Notes: a model not told the origin generated them from the letters alone. Shown: positions 17,497 to 27,471, counted from the first letter of the stretch. The stretch is DNA of 47,550 nucleotides from Caldilineaceae bacterium SB0662_bin_25 (GCA_009840225.1 VXOE01000017.1:1-47550), one strand, 5' to 3'. Made by a program: numbers and translations.

Positions 17497-18747
17497 ATGG
17501 AGATTCTGGGGGGGCCTCTGTTCGCCGTTGCCGGAGCCGGTGAGTCGCATGGGCCGGGTGTAACGACAATTGTTTTCGGCTGCCCTGCCGGTCTTCGCAT
17601 TCGCCGGGAGGAAGTTCAGCGGTACCTTGACCGGCGCCGGCCGGGCAGCAACCGCCACGGGACGCCCCGGCAAGAGGCCGACAGGGTTGTACTGCTCTCC
17701 GGGCTGTACGAAGAAGGCGAGGTCGACAGCTTGTTGTCCGGGCCGGCGGTATCGATAAGCGGCGGAGCGGATTCTGCAACCGAGAGCTATGAGGTAGGCT
17801 ACTCGACGGGTGAGCCGATCGCCGCGTTGGTACTCTCCACCTCTCAGCGGTCGCGTCACTATGATCAGTTCGCCGGGCCCAGGGGCGAAGTGCGGCCGGG
17901 ACACACCGACCTTGTGAAGTATCACAAGTCGAAGGGCTACGTGGACATCCGCGGCGGCGGCCGTTCCAGTTACCGGTCCACCATCTCGGATGTAATCGGG
18001 GGGGCCATCGCCCGTATCTTTCTGAATGAGCAGTTCGGAACTGTGATCCTGTCTTCGATTTCACAGGTTGGACCGCTTCGCACTGATCTGAGCCTGGCGC
18101 AGCACTTTGCCAGCGTGGCGCGACAGCAGGGCTCGCAGACAGCCACACCAGGACAGGTCGCCGCGGTCGAGGACAAGCTGGACGAAGCCGAAATTCGCTC
18201 GCTGGATGCCGAATTTGCACAGGAGGCGGGTGAACTGATCAAACGCACGCGCATAGAGGGCGATTCGCTGGGCGCGGCGGTAGAGGTCGTGGCGGTCAAC
18301 CCGCCGGCGCTGGTCGGCGAGCCTCTCTATCAGAGTCTCAAAGTGCGGCTGATGGGAGCGTTGGGCGGGCTGAATGCCGTGCAGTCCTGTGAAGTTGGCG
18401 ACGGTGTACAGGTGATTGCCCGCAAGGGTAGTGAGAATAACGACCCCATCCGGCGCAGCGGTTACCAGGCCAACAGCCACGGCGGGCTCATTGGCGGCAT
18501 GACGACCGGTTCTCCGTTGGTCTGCCGAGTCGGATTCAAGCCCACGTCAACGATTCTCAAGACACAGCACTCGGTTCGAAAGAACCTGGAGGAGTTCGAC
18601 TTTGCCTTGGAAAGGGGACGCCACGACCCCTGCGTTGGCGTGCGCGCCGGCGTAACGCTGGAATCCCGTTTGGCAATTGAGTTGATGAACGCTGTGTTGA
18701 TGCACCAGTCCGGCCGCGTGGACCCGCAAAACTTCAAACTATTCTGA
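17497..18747 (+). CDS. aroC: chorismate synthase
   Basis: AroC makes chorismate from EPSP with reduced FMN. The 416-residue product shows 'AGAGESHGPGVTTIVFG', 'RRPGSNRHGTPRQEAD', 'DIRGGGRSSYRSTISDVIGGAIA' and the C-terminal 'RHDPCVGVRAG'. The second signature reads RSSYRST where most family members have RSSARET, so this is a divergent form, but the core residues are kept. It sits 11 nt after trpF and 15 nt before the aroK-aroB fusion. The operon therefore provides both chorismate and its first Trp-branch use. Confidence 0.94.
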   Translation: MEILGGPLFAVAGAGESHGPGVTTIVFGCPAGLRIRREEVQRYLDRRRPGSNRHGTPRQEADRVVLLSGLYEEGEVDSLLSGPAVSISGGADSATESYEVGYSTGEPIAALVLSTSQRSRHYDQFAGPRGEVRPGHTDLVKYHKSKGYVDIRGGGRSSYRSTISDVIGGAIARIFLNEQFGTVILSSISQVGPLRTDLSLAQHFASVARQQGSQTATPGQVAAVEDKLDEAEIRSLDAEFAQEAGELIKRTRIEGDSLGAAVEVVAVNPPALVGEPLYQSLKVRLMGALGGLNAVQSCEVGDGVQVIARKGSENNDPIRRSGYQANSHGGLIGGMTTGSPLVCRVGFKPTSTILKTQHSVRKNLEEFDFALERGRHDPCVGVRAGVTLESRLAIELMNAVLMHQSGRVDPQNFKLF

Positions 18748-18762
18748 TTCGGAGTCAATAGA

Positions 18763-20409
18763 GTGGACAACTCCCTCGTTGCGGCAGTCGTACAATCGAT
18801 GGAAAACCCCGTGGCCGACGGCTGCAACCTGACGCTTACCGGCTTTATGGGTACGGGTAAGACGACTGTAGGCCGCATTCTGGCCGAGCGCATGGGCCGA
18901 CGGCTCGTCGATATGGATGAACTGATAGAGGCTGAGTTCGGGAAGCCTATAGCCCAGATATTTTCTGACGTTGGTGAGGAGCAGTTCCGTCAGGCAGAGG
19001 CGCGGCTGTGTCAGACGCTCGCCGCAGAGACAGGCCTGGTCATTGCAACCGGGGGAGGGGCCCTGGTCAGTGACGAGAATCGGCAGACCATGGAGGCCAG
19101 CGGGCCTGTCGTCTGTTTGGCCGCCGGCGCCGACACGATCCTTGAGCGGGTCGAGACCTTCGAAGATCGCCCGTTGCTGCCCGGAGATCGGGACGAAAAA
19201 AGGCGAAACATCGAGAGGCTGCTCCAGGACCGCCGCGCCGCGTACGGGCGGATCCCCCTGCGCGTGCCGACCGACGGCATCGACCCGGAAACTGTTGCGG
19301 AGCGGGTGCTCGACACGCTGGCGGGCAACAGTGAGATAGCTGGAATGACCCGCATCACCGTGCCTACGCCGGAAGGGCACTATCATATCTGCATTGGCGA
19401 AGGCATTCTGGCGCATGCAGGCCGTCTGTTGTCCAATCGAGAGGTGGCAAAGGGAAAAGCGGCGATCGTTACGAATGCAGATATCGCCAAACACTACGCC
19501 GACATCCTGAGTGAGAGTCTGCAACAGGAAGGCTATACGCCGGTCCTGTGCCTCGTTCCCGAAGGGGAGGCCTACAAGACGCTGGCGACCGTTCAAGATC
19601 TGTACGATCAGTTTGTGGCCGCAGAGCTGGACAGGAAGAGCCCCATTATCGGGCTAGGCGGCGGCGTAGTCGGCGATATGGCTGGCTTCGCGGCCGCCAC
19701 ATATTTGCGAGGGGCTCCTTTCGTACAGATCCCGACTTCGCTGCTGGCGATGGTCGATGCCTCGGTCGGGGGCAAGACGGCCGTGGATTTGCCACAGGGC
19801 AAGAACCTTGTGGGCGCGTTCAAGCAGCCCGAGTTAGTGATAATCGATCCGGAAGTGCTCGCAGAACTTCCGGCAGCCGAGTTTCGTTCAGGGCTGGCGG
19901 AGACGGTCAAGCACGGCATCCTGGGCGCGCCTGATCTTTTCCGCCAGTTGGAAGGCGAAGGGCCGGCAAACCTGACACAGATGATAGCCGATGCAGTGCG
20001 GGTTAAGGTGGATGTGGTGATCGAAGATCCGTTTGAGAGAGGGCGGAGGGCGACGCTCAACCTTGGACACACCTTTGGCCATGCCATCGAACAGGTAAGC
20101 GGCTATTCGCTGCGGCACGGAGAGGCGGTAGCCATCGGTACTGTGGCCGCCGCACGCATGGCAGTGGCGCTGAACCGCTGCGATGCCCAGACTGCGAGCC
20201 GCATCGAGACCTGTCTGGGCAGGCTGGAGCTGCCTACGCAGGCCAGCGGTCTCAACTTGGATGAAGTGTACGCAATGATGTTCAAAGACAAGAAGCGGAG
20301 CGGGAGGCTGTTGAGATTCATCATTCCCCAGGCAATTGGAGATGTGGTAATCATCGACGATCCGGGCGAGCAGGTTGTACTCGATGCCCTGGCCTCCGTA
20401 TTGACGTGA
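18763..20409 (+). CDS. aroKB: bifunctional shikimate kinase / 3-dehydroquinate synthase
   Basis: A 548-residue fusion of two shikimate-pathway enzymes. Residues about 22-185 are shikimate kinase: Walker A GFMGTGKT (27-34), 'VDMDELIE', 'ATGGGA' and 'DRPLLPG'. Residues about 195-548 are dehydroquinate synthase, starting at an internal MTRITV (M195): NAD-binding '[21 protein letters not shown]', '[19 protein letters not shown]', metal ligand E380 with K383 in 'GLAETVKHG', and His ligands in '[10 protein letters not shown]' and 'LRHGEA'. Start is GTG 18763, with GGAG about 9 nt upstream. The two halves catalyse non-consecutive steps (2 and 5). An internal start at M195 could also yield a separate AroB. 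Confidence 0.95.
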   Translation: MDNSLVAAVVQSMENPVADGCNLTLTGFMGTGKTTVGRILAERMGRRLVDMDELIEAEFGKPIAQIFSDVGEEQFRQAEARLCQTLAAETGLVIATGGGALVSDENRQTMEASGPVVCLAAGADTILERVETFEDRPLLPGDRDEKRRNIERLLQDRRAAYGRIPLRVPTDGIDPETVAERVLDTLAGNSEIAGMTRITVPTPEGHYHICIGEGILAHAGRLLSNREVAKGKAAIVTNADIAKHYADILSESLQQEGYTPVLCLVPEGEAYKTLATVQDLYDQFVAAELDRKSPIIGLGGGVVGDMAGFAAATYLRGAPFVQIPTSLLAMVDASVGGKTAVDLPQGKNLVGAFKQPELVIIDPEVLAELPAAEFRSGLAETVKHGILGAPDLFRQLEGEGPANLTQMIADAVRVKVDVVIEDPFERGRRATLNLGHTFGHAIEQVSGYSLRHGEAVAIGTVAAARMAVALNRCDAQTASRIETCLGRLELPTQASGLNLDEVYAMMFKDKKRSGRLLRFIIPQAIGDVVIIDDPGEQVVLDALASVLT

Positions 20410-20416
20410 GAATCTC

Positions 20417-20863
20417 ATGGCTGAAATTCTGGTGTTACATGGCCCCAATCTGAATCTGCTGGGAACGCGCGAACGGTCGATTTACGGAAACGTTACCCTG
20501 GAAACAATAGACCGGGAGCTTGTCGCAGCCGCCGGCACAGACAACGAGATCCGTACCTTTCAGAGCAACTCCGAAGGCTCGCTGATCGATGAGATTCACA
20601 CGGCGCGATCCTGGGCCGACGGACTGTTGATGAATCCCGGCGCGTTCACCCATTATTCGTACGCCATTCGCGACGCGGTGGCGGGGGTAGCCTTGCCTAC
20701 GGTCGAAGTCCACTTGAGCAACGTCCACAGCCGCGAGGAGTTCCGACATCGTTCCGTAATTGCACCGGTCTGCGTTGGACAGATCAGCGGTTTCGGCTGG
20801 CGAAGTTATCTGCTTGGATTGCAGGGGCTCCTGTCAATCATTGCCGAAACTCGGTCTGAGTGA
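20417..20863 (+). CDS. aroQ: 3-dehydroquinate dehydratase, type II
   Basis: The 148-residue protein is a type II dehydroquinase, which forms 3-dehydroshikimate by anti elimination. Visible are '[19 protein letters not shown]' (catalytic Tyr at 23 and nearby Arg), '[15 protein letters not shown]', '[18 protein letters not shown]' (catalytic His) and the C-terminal '[11 protein letters not shown]'. It starts 7 nt after the aroKB stop and is probably the last gene of the forward aromatic operon, since the next gene is over 100 nt away and unrelated. Confidence 0.96.
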   Translation: MAEILVLHGPNLNLLGTRERSIYGNVTLETIDRELVAAAGTDNEIRTFQSNSEGSLIDEIHTARSWADGLLMNPGAFTHYSYAIRDAVAGVALPTVEVHLSNVHSREEFRHRSVIAPVCVGQISGFGWRSYLLGLQGLLSIIAETRSE

Positions 20864-20973
20864 ATCGGACGGTGCAGTCCTCCAGTCCAGAATCGATACG
20901 ATTTCGACAAGGCTCAAAACCGACCTGACCCGTTGCACGCGACCCTCCCGCACTCTACTTTCTTTTGTTGCAG

Positions 20974-22314
20974 ATGACCCAGTTTCGTTGGCGCCTATTC
21001 TGGACGCTCTCAATACTTATGGTGCTGATGCTGATGGCTGTGCTGGTGATGGCCTCCCGGCAGACAGAAGCCACGACAGCACTGCTCACCTCCGCCATCC
21101 GCACGGACCTTGATCCATTGGTTGAGACTTTGCCAGCGGCAGCACCAATTGCTGTAGCCTTCGCAGACTCACCAGCAAATCCGCAGTCTCGCATAGCAGT
21201 CCTCGTTGGTACGGTCAAGCTATGGCACAGCTGGGCAGGCAAGGACGGCGATGCTCTTACAGCCATAGTAGAACGTTTCCACCAGACCAATTCGAATGTA
21301 CGGGTGGAGACAGAATTTGTGGAATACGGTGAATTGGCCCGGTCCTATGCAGAAGCCGTCAAGAACGGAGAAGGCCCCGACCTGATTCTGGCGCCGAATT
21401 GGTGGATTCGGGAATTGGCGGCCTCAAAGGTGCTTCTGCCGATTGGGAATCAAATAACTGCGCAGGAGCGTGCGCAGTTCATCCCGGCAACCATAGACAA
21501 TCTTGTTTGGGAAGGCACTTTGTACGGACTGCCGACAGACTACGAGCTTGTGGCGCTCTATTTCAACCGGCGGTTGCTGAATGAAACTAAGCTGCCAAGC
21601 ACAGTGGATGACTTAATCCAACTAGCCGAGGAGTCGCCTTCGCAGGGTGCTGGAATATACGCGAGTTTCTATCACCTGGCATGGGGCATCGCGGCTTACG
21701 GAGGGCAGCTGTTCGACGAGGACGGGCGTGTTGTTCTTGAACAGACACCGGCAGCGGCTGACTTTCTGACGCGGCTTCAAAGGGCCGACAGCACTCCGGG
21801 GATCTTTGTTTCTCTCGACTATGGCATGCTGATGGACCGCTTCAAAAGGGAAGAGTTCGCGCTATTTGTCGACGGCCCGTGGAGCGTCGGCGAACTGCGC
21901 CAGAGGTTTGGGGAAGACTTGGGCGTGACCACATTGCCAGCCGGTCTTTCAGGGCCAGCCCGCCCCTGGTTAAGCGCAGACGGCGTTTTTCTCAACCCGA
22001 CCACGCCCGTCGAACAGCGGGACCTCGCACTGACGTTTGCCAGGCACATGACAAACGCGGAGAGCGCATCAACTGTTGCACGCATTGCAGGCCGCCTTCC
22101 GGCACACAGGGACGCGGACTTGAGTGGCGACCCATTACTGGTCGGCTTCGCAGAACAGGCAGGCTATGCCGTTACTCAACCCCACTATCCGGAGTTAGAT
22201 GAAGTTTGGGGCTATGCCAACGACATGATCACGCAGGTCCTGCGCGGGACGGCAACGCCGGAGGAGGCAGTGCTCGAGGCGTCGACACTCATTAATGAAG
22301 CAAACGGGAAATAA
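20974..22314 (+). CDS. extracellular solute-binding protein (ABC type)
   Basis: The product of about 446 residues has an N-terminal hydrophobic segment (roughly residues 7-26) and then a type 1 sugar-binding-protein fold. That fold starts at 'VKLWHSWAGKDGDALTAIVERFHQTN', the typical opening of carbohydrate ABC transporter binding proteins. Other family-like parts are 'GPDLILAPNWWIRELA', 'LPTDYELVALYFNRRLLNE' and 'FVDGPWSVGELRQRFG'. No lipobox cysteine is seen, so it may be secreted or membrane-anchored rather than a lipoprotein. ATG 20974 is preferred over two TTG codons just upstream; no clear ribosome site is present. No permease or ATPase gene is nearby, so it is an orphan. Confidence 0.82.
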   Translation: MTQFRWRLFWTLSILMVLMLMAVLVMASRQTEATTALLTSAIRTDLDPLVETLPAAAPIAVAFADSPANPQSRIAVLVGTVKLWHSWAGKDGDALTAIVERFHQTNSNVRVETEFVEYGELARSYAEAVKNGEGPDLILAPNWWIRELAASKVLLPIGNQITAQERAQFIPATIDNLVWEGTLYGLPTDYELVALYFNRRLLNETKLPSTVDDLIQLAEESPSQGAGIYASFYHLAWGIAAYGGQLFDEDGRVVLEQTPAAADFLTRLQRADSTPGIFVSLDYGMLMDRFKREEFALFVDGPWSVGELRQRFGEDLGVTTLPAGLSGPARPWLSADGVFLNPTTPVEQRDLALTFARHMTNAESASTVARIAGRLPAHRDADLSGDPLLVGFAEQAGYAVTQPHYPELDEVWGYANDMITQVLRGTATPEEAVLEASTLINEANGK

Positions 22315-22365
22315 ACCGGTTTGTCATGGGAACGGTTGCATGGCCGATACCAGCTGACAGGAGAG

Positions 22366-22416
22366 ACAGTCGCCGGGAGCGACTATCGCAGGAATTCGCC
22401 ATGAGATAGCGACTGT
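22366..22416. repeat. inverted repeat downstream of the solute-binding protein gene
   Basis: ACAGTCGC (22366-22373) and GCGACTGT (22409-22416) are perfect inverted arms in the 219-nt gap 22315-22533. There is no T tract after it, so terminator function is doubtful; it could be an RNA structure or protein site. Confidence 0.3.
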
Positions 22417-22533
22417 GTCCTGAAATGCCGCCGACGGCCTCCCGCCAATCTTCAGATAAAGTCCAATTCCCACGGCGTACATGACAGTCTGGCTTTCCCA
22501 AAACGTAGCATTGCAATCGCCCAAGGATCACAT

Positions 22534-23559
22534 ATGGGCCGACTTTCTTTGGAAACCCGCCCCCAAAGTATTGTTGCAGGACTATACGACAGGCTCCCCT
22601 TCCCCAATATTGGACCCATGCAGGAAATCGCGCTTGACCTGGGAATTACTGCCCACGAAGGCGATGTGCAACTGCAAGGGTTGGTCTTTCAAGGTTTTGA
22701 CGGACACCAGTTGCTGTTTGAGCAGCGTTGGTCAGCGGTCACAGTCCGGCAACGCACGGGAGAAGAGGACCTGACGATCTCTGCAAACACCGGTTTGGCC
22801 GTTCGCAGCCTGCAGTTCCTTCTGCATGCGTATCAGCGCCTCACGCATGTCGAAATAACTGCAGTCGGCAGAGCGCCGGTAGCGGCAGAAGCGGCCGATG
22901 CTGGACAGCAGATTCAAGCACACTGCCAGACCCCTGTTACCTACCATGAGCAGCTGACCGATTTCTATTTCCCGCTGGCAGGGGCGTGGTGGGCAGTTCA
23001 GGCCGGTGATTGGAGCGACCTCCACAAAACGGAGGTCTACAGTCAGCCCTTCGCGTTGGACTTCGTCAAGTTGGGACCGGAGGGGCGCACACATCAGGGC
23101 AACGGCCGTGTTCTTTCCGATCATAACAGCTGGCATCAGCCGGTATTTGCGGCGGCGGGGGGTAAGGTGGCGTACGCGTGCTTCGATATGCCGGATATGG
23201 CCCCCGGCGCGATCCCTGACCAGGCTGTCATGCGGGGCGATATGCGGCGTCTGTTGGGTAACGCGGTTGCGATCAGCCACGCCAACGGGGAGTTCAGCTA
23301 CTACGCACACCTTCAACAGGCCAGCTTACAGGTCAACGAGGGAGAATTGGTCCGGAGGGGCACCCTTCTGGGAAGGGTGGGCAACAGCGGAAATTCGCCG
23401 GGGCCGCACCTGCACTTTCATGTAATGAACGGGCCCAACCTTTTCATCGATCAAGGCTTGCCGGTCCTTTTCAGTCACTTTGAGGCCGGTGGGCAGTACT
23501 ATCCTGAACCGACGACGATTCCTACTCGAATGATTGTTATAGGGCCGGAAAGGACGTGA
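22534..23559 (+). CDS. M23 family (LytM-type) metallopeptidase-like protein
   Basis: A 341-residue protein whose C-terminal half is an M23 zinc peptidase domain. Likely zinc ligands are H164 and D176 ('LHKTEVYSQPFALDF') and H294 in the 'PHLHFHV' motif; H259 ('YYAHL') is the likely catalytic His. The usual 'GTLLGRVGNSGNSPGPHLHF' region is intact. The N-terminal half (1-140) is a beta-rich domain I do not recognise. No signal peptide is visible, which is odd for a peptidoglycan hydrolase. AAGGAT is 5 nt before the ATG. It may act on a substrate other than cell wall or be exported in another way. Confidence 0.8.
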   Translation: MGRLSLETRPQSIVAGLYDRLPFPNIGPMQEIALDLGITAHEGDVQLQGLVFQGFDGHQLLFEQRWSAVTVRQRTGEEDLTISANTGLAVRSLQFLLHAYQRLTHVEITAVGRAPVAAEAADAGQQIQAHCQTPVTYHEQLTDFYFPLAGAWWAVQAGDWSDLHKTEVYSQPFALDFVKLGPEGRTHQGNGRVLSDHNSWHQPVFAAAGGKVAYACFDMPDMAPGAIPDQAVMRGDMRRLLGNAVAISHANGEFSYYAHLQQASLQVNEGELVRRGTLLGRVGNSGNSPGPHLHFHVMNGPNLFIDQGLPVLFSHFEAGGQYYPEPTTIPTRMIVIGPERT

Positions 23560-23629
23560 AGTCACCAGCAAGGAACGAAAGGGCAGTCTCCGGCCTATCT
23601 CCCAGCTACCACAATGGCACTCACATGAA

Positions 23630-24091
23630 ATGAATGACGATTCTTCGAATGGCAATGGGCCCGGCGAAGTGCAGCTCTGCTACCGCTTGGACGATGAACT
23701 GTACGATGAAATGGTTGACACCGTTGCCGGCGAGAGAGTGATTGGCTTGGCACTGTGGGAGGAATCGGTCAGCGATGAAGGAAGCGAGCGACCCGCGCCG
23801 GGCCAGCGTGTTCTGTTTGACCTCGACCTCTATCTGGAAAACAGACTGTTGCTGGCACTGTATGGTACAGCACTATATAGCAATCCCGAAAGCAGTCCTT
23901 TGCGCGGCTGGCAACAGGCTGGTAAAATAGTGCAAACTTTGATCAATAATGGCATCTGGTTGGACGAGATAGCGGCAACTGAAGAGGATGAGTTGGTGTT
24001 AATCCTCAGCCGCAATCACGTGCCGTTGTTGTATCTGAATGTGAGTGGCTGGACTGTCGAGGAGTGGGAGACTTTGCCCGACGGGCAGTAA
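23630..24091 (+). CDS. hypothetical acidic protein
   Basis: A 153-residue, strongly acidic soluble protein that I do not recognise. It begins with a Ser/Asn/Gly-rich tail, then has alternating hydrophobic strands ('RVLFDLDLYLENRLLLALYG') and ends 'GWTVEEWETLPDGQ'. There are no cysteine pairs, no membrane segment and no signal peptide. It lies 70 nt after the M23 gene in the same direction. The lack of a strong ribosome site lowers confidence in the exact start. Confidence 0.6.
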   Translation: MNDDSSNGNGPGEVQLCYRLDDELYDEMVDTVAGERVIGLALWEESVSDEGSERPAPGQRVLFDLDLYLENRLLLALYGTALYSNPESSPLRGWQQAGKIVQTLINNGIWLDEIAATEEDELVLILSRNHVPLLYLNVSGWTVEEWETLPDGQ

Positions 24092-24234
24092 CTTCGCCAG
24101 GGAGTTTAGCTACTGTTCTGATTCCGCTCTTGGCGGGATTTGATGATTCGCACTTACATCAGCGCCCCTCCTCCTTAGCTGGTAGAGGCGTTGTAGAGGA
24201 TGAGCCGTTACGACCCGACCGGGGAGGATTCACG

Positions 24235-24780
24235 ATGACAATTCTAACTGCCACAAGCGCCGCCCAGACAAGTACAGAACGCTGGAAGGCGTCGCTTTAC
24301 GCTGCCCTGGCCGCGGCGGTAGTGTCACTCCTGATGGTTCTGCTTAAGGGCGTACCGGTCCTTGGGCCCATACTGGGTATCGTGATCGGAGCCGCTCCCA
24401 TTGCCGGTTACGACTTTGCCCGGGGTGCTCTTGGCCAGAGCTGGCGACCCGTCATCGGCGGTTTGATCGGCAATGTTTTCTTCGTCATTGGTATCGCACT
24501 TCCCGGGGTCTTCACGGAAGACTTTGGTTTTGTCGTCACAGGGATTCCTATTAGCCTCCTTACAGCGATCTTGTGGCCGATTGTAGTCGGCGCGATGAGC
24601 CCGAATCAGTCAATCTGGAAGCTTCTCCTCGCCAGCATAATCGGTCTCGTTCTTGGCTATGTCGTTGCTTTCTTCGCCGCCGGGCAGGATCCGACCAGTT
24701 GGCCTGGTCTGGCGTCTATTCTGTTCTGGGCCGTATGGGGCGGAACGGTAGGCGCGGCGTTGAGCGCTTGGAGCAAGTAG
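24235..24780 (+). CDS. small polytopic membrane protein
   Basis: This 181-residue protein has about five hydrophobic segments (starting near residues 20, 42, 75, 95 and 127), rich in Gly, Ala, Val and Ile. The frame is open upstream to 24064, but ATG 24235 is preferred because GGGGAGG lies 7 nt before it and the extra N-terminus looks non-coding. No family could be named. It is followed by a strong hairpin, so it probably ends its own transcript. Confidence 0.65.
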   Translation: MTILTATSAAQTSTERWKASLYAALAAAVVSLLMVLLKGVPVLGPILGIVIGAAPIAGYDFARGALGQSWRPVIGGLIGNVFFVIGIALPGVFTEDFGFVVTGIPISLLTAILWPIVVGAMSPNQSIWKLLLASIIGLVLGYVVAFFAAGQDPTSWPGLASILFWAVWGGTVGAALSAWSK

Positions 24781-24835
24781 AGAACGATACGAAACACAGA
24801 ACGCGCCGTACGTTATATGAAATGAGAGACCTTGC

Positions 24836-24870
24836 TCAGCGGGCGGAGTTCAGCGCCCGCTGATTCAATT
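24836..24870 (+). terminator. hairpin, possible terminator
   Basis: TCAGCGGGCG (24836-24845) pairs perfectly over 10 bp with CGCCCGCTGA (24854-24863), with an 8-nt loop. It is followed by TTCAATT, a weak U-rich tail. It separates the membrane protein gene from the PucR gene. Confidence 0.45.
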
Positions 24871-24947
24871 CCGGACAATTTAACGAAGTCAGAGTATATC
24901 TGCTACGGCGCTGAATGCGGTAACAAGCGTTCAGACTGGCTCGGCTC

Positions 24948-26603
24948 ATGTATCGCGACGCAACTACGCTGGAAGAAATCTATCGGCTGGCATTGCCGCA
25001 AGGATCGCGGATACTGTATGGGGAAGAGCTGCTGAACCGGCCAGTAAGTTGGGCCTGCAGCCTGCGTCCTAGTCCTCCGGCTTTCCCCAACCTCGAAGGC
25101 GAAGAGTTGGCGTTGATTGACGTCAACGACCTGCGCCAGTTCAACCCTCAGATGCGCTTGGACCGGGTCGTAAACAGCTTGCACCAGGCGAGCATCTCCG
25201 CGATTGGCGTAATTGGAGACGTACCGCAAGAAGCTGTCGCCACCGCCGAGAAGAACCAGACACCTCTTATCGCCCTCCCGGATTCCGAAACCCTCCTTTC
25301 AGTCGAACGGACTGTGATCCGTCTCATCGTAGACCGCGGCGGATACCTTGCCGCCAAGGCGGCAGACTTGCAGCGAGAACTTACGCAGATCGAACTGGAT
25401 GGCGGCGGTATGGAGATGATGGCGGAGCTTCTGGCAAACTTCTCGGAACAGCCAGTCCTCTTTCTGAAAGATGAGGGAACGCCAATTGCTGTTGCCGGTC
25501 TTGAGGAGTTGACCGAACAGCACATACGACGTGTGTTTGCATCTCTACCCAGTCACACGACATTACGAAGCTGGCTGGCCGCCACGTTCGGCGCAGACTC
25601 GTCCGAAAACTCAGAGCTAACCGGTATTCTCCCGATAGACAGCAAGAATCATTACCGCGAGACGGTTGTCAGTCCAGTAATCGTCGGCGAACGAGTTGAA
25701 GGGTATTGCCTCCTGCTACGGTCGAATTCAGGTATTTCCAAGGATATCTCGACGGTAGAAAGACTCGCTGTACTACAAGGAGCCGGCGCGGCAGCCCTGG
25801 CCTGGAGCCGCGAGCAAGCTGTAGGGGCAGTCGAAGAAAGGATGCGGGCCGTCTTTTTGGACGAGTTGCTCGCAACCGAAATAGCCGACGAGGAGGCGTG
25901 GATTCAGCGGGGACGCTCGCTTGGCTTCGACCTGACCATACCCCACACCGCCTGGCTGATTCAGGCTGAGGGTATCCAGGATTGGCCGAACGCGCTGCGC
26001 CAGTACCTTACCGCGAAGCAGAAACCGGTGCTGCTATCTGTCCGCGCTGAAGTGGCACTGCTGTTCTGGCCGTGCGACAATCCCAAGAGTGGGCGGGAAT
26101 TCAAATCGGTTGCCAGCAGCCTGGTAGAGCACTTCACAGCGACTTTCCAGAAGGCTTCACTTGTGGTCGGAATCGGCCGCCCGGCGGCTTCGGTGCGGGA
26201 ATGGCTGCGAAGCCTGGAGCAGGCGCGTGAGAGCTGGCGAATGGGTAGTTCCTGGCAGGCCTCGCCGGTAACCTACTTCGGAGACCTGGGGCTATATCAA
26301 CTGCTGACCGGGCTTGGCGGAAGCGGGGAGGCGAACCGATTCTTCCGCAAAACTGTGGAGCCGCTGATCTCGCATGATGAAGAGCAGAATGCCGAGTTGG
26401 TTGAGACGCTGGAGGCCTTTTTTGCCTGCCACGGCAATCTCAGCCAGACCGCGGCCTCGCTGCATATTCATCGCAACACACTAACCTACCGCCTGCAGCG
26501 CATCGCCGGCATCACCAGGATGGACCTGAATGATGCCGATGCGCGTTTTTCACTCCAACTCGGGCTCAAGCTGCGCCCAGTAATTCACAACCGAATGCAC
26601 TAA
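24948..26603 (+). CDS. PucR family transcriptional regulator
   Basis: A 551-residue regulator. Residues 1-120 match the PucR N-terminal domain ('TTLEEIYRLALPQGSRILYG...'). The central part resembles a GGDEF-like/CdaR domain, and the C-terminus (about 487-545) is the PucR helix-turn-helix: 'FFACHGNLSQTAASLHIHRNTLTYRLQRIAGI'. PucR-type proteins often activate purine, polyol or amino-acid catabolism in response to a small molecule. It is convergent with trpA (30 nt between stop codons). The target genes are unknown; no obvious catabolic operon adjoins it. Confidence 0.9.
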   Translation: MYRDATTLEEIYRLALPQGSRILYGEELLNRPVSWACSLRPSPPAFPNLEGEELALIDVNDLRQFNPQMRLDRVVNSLHQASISAIGVIGDVPQEAVATAEKNQTPLIALPDSETLLSVERTVIRLIVDRGGYLAAKAADLQRELTQIELDGGGMEMMAELLANFSEQPVLFLKDEGTPIAVAGLEELTEQHIRRVFASLPSHTTLRSWLAATFGADSSENSELTGILPIDSKNHYRETVVSPVIVGERVEGYCLLLRSNSGISKDISTVERLAVLQGAGAAALAWSREQAVGAVEERMRAVFLDELLATEIADEEAWIQRGRSLGFDLTIPHTAWLIQAEGIQDWPNALRQYLTAKQKPVLLSVRAEVALLFWPCDNPKSGREFKSVASSLVEHFTATFQKASLVVGIGRPAASVREWLRSLEQARESWRMGSSWQASPVTYFGDLGLYQLLTGLGGSGEANRFFRKTVEPLISHDEEQNAELVETLEAFFACHGNLSQTAASLHIHRNTLTYRLQRIAGITRMDLNDADARFSLQLGLKLRPVIHNRMH

Positions 26604-26632
26604 GCAACGGGCGGTACTGCTCTTTCCTCCTC

Positions 26633-27442
26633 TTACCCGTCCGCCCCTCTGTGGCTGCCGGCCGCCAACTCCTCCGCCAGAGTACGTACGGCGTCGACGC
26701 CCGCGTCCGCGCCGGCGGCTTTCACCAACGCCGAACCGACGACTACTCCCTCGACGATCTCGGACACCCTCGCGGCCTGCGGGCCGGTACTGATCCCGAA
26801 GCCGACCGCCAAGGGCAAGTCGGTGTGACGACGCACGCGTTCAACGAAGGCAGGCAGATAAGGCGGCAGCTCTTCGCGAGCGCCGGTGATTCCGGTTACG
26901 CTCACGAGATAGATGAAACCTGTGGAATGCCTGGCAACCGACTTTATGCGTTCTTCGGTGCTGGTGGGGGCAAGCATGTAAATAGTGGCCAATCCGACAG
27001 CACGACAGGCAGGCTCCAGTAGCTCCGACTCTCCCGGCGGCAGATCGGGGACGATCAGCCCGTCGATACCTGCACTGGCCGCGGCATTTGCGAAGCGCTC
27101 TTCCCCGAAAGCAAGAATTGGATTGTAGTAACTCATGGCGCAAAAGGGCGTGTCTACGCCCTGGTCGCGCAGCTCGCGCGCCATTTTGAGGCAGTCGGCA
27201 ACGGAAGTGCCGCCAACGAGCGCCGCATAGGTGGCCGTCTGAATCGTGGGTCCGTCGGCCAGGGGGTCGCTGTGAGGTATGCCAAATTCGACGATGTCTG
27301 CGCCGGCTCTCGCCAGGGCAGCGACTACCTCCAGAGACTGCTGCCGGGTGGGATAGCCCATTGCATGGTAAGGCATGAATGCAGCGGCGCCAGTCGTTTT
27401 CAGTTCGCGAAATACCTGCTCGATCCGTTCGACTCCCCTCAT
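26633..27442 (-). CDS. trpA: tryptophan synthase alpha chain
   Basis: TrpA cleaves indole-3-glycerol phosphate to indole and glyceraldehyde 3-phosphate and channels indole to TrpB. The 269-residue barrel contains '[20 protein letters not shown]', '[21 protein letters not shown]' (catalytic Glu and Asp), '[11 protein letters not shown]', '[12 protein letters not shown]' and '[16 protein letters not shown]'. The near-invariant first region differs a little (YHAMGYP instead of TAGDP). AGGTGA lies a few nt before the ATG. It is the last gene of the minus-strand operon, 29 nt after trpB. Confidence 0.96.
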   Translation of the reverse strand: MRGVERIEQVFRELKTTGAAAFMPYHAMGYPTRQQSLEVVAALARAGADIVEFGIPHSDPLADGPTIQTATYAALVGGTSVADCLKMARELRDQGVDTPFCAMSYYNPILAFGEERFANAAASAGIDGLIVPDLPPGESELLEPACRAVGLATIYMLAPTSTEERIKSVARHSTGFIYLVSVTGITGAREELPPYLPAFVERVRRHTDLPLAVGFGISTGPQAARVSEIVEGVVVGSALVKAAGADAGVDAVRTLAEELAAGSHRGADG

Positions 27443-27471
27443 CTTTCACCTCTCGCCCCATGCTTGCCCAT

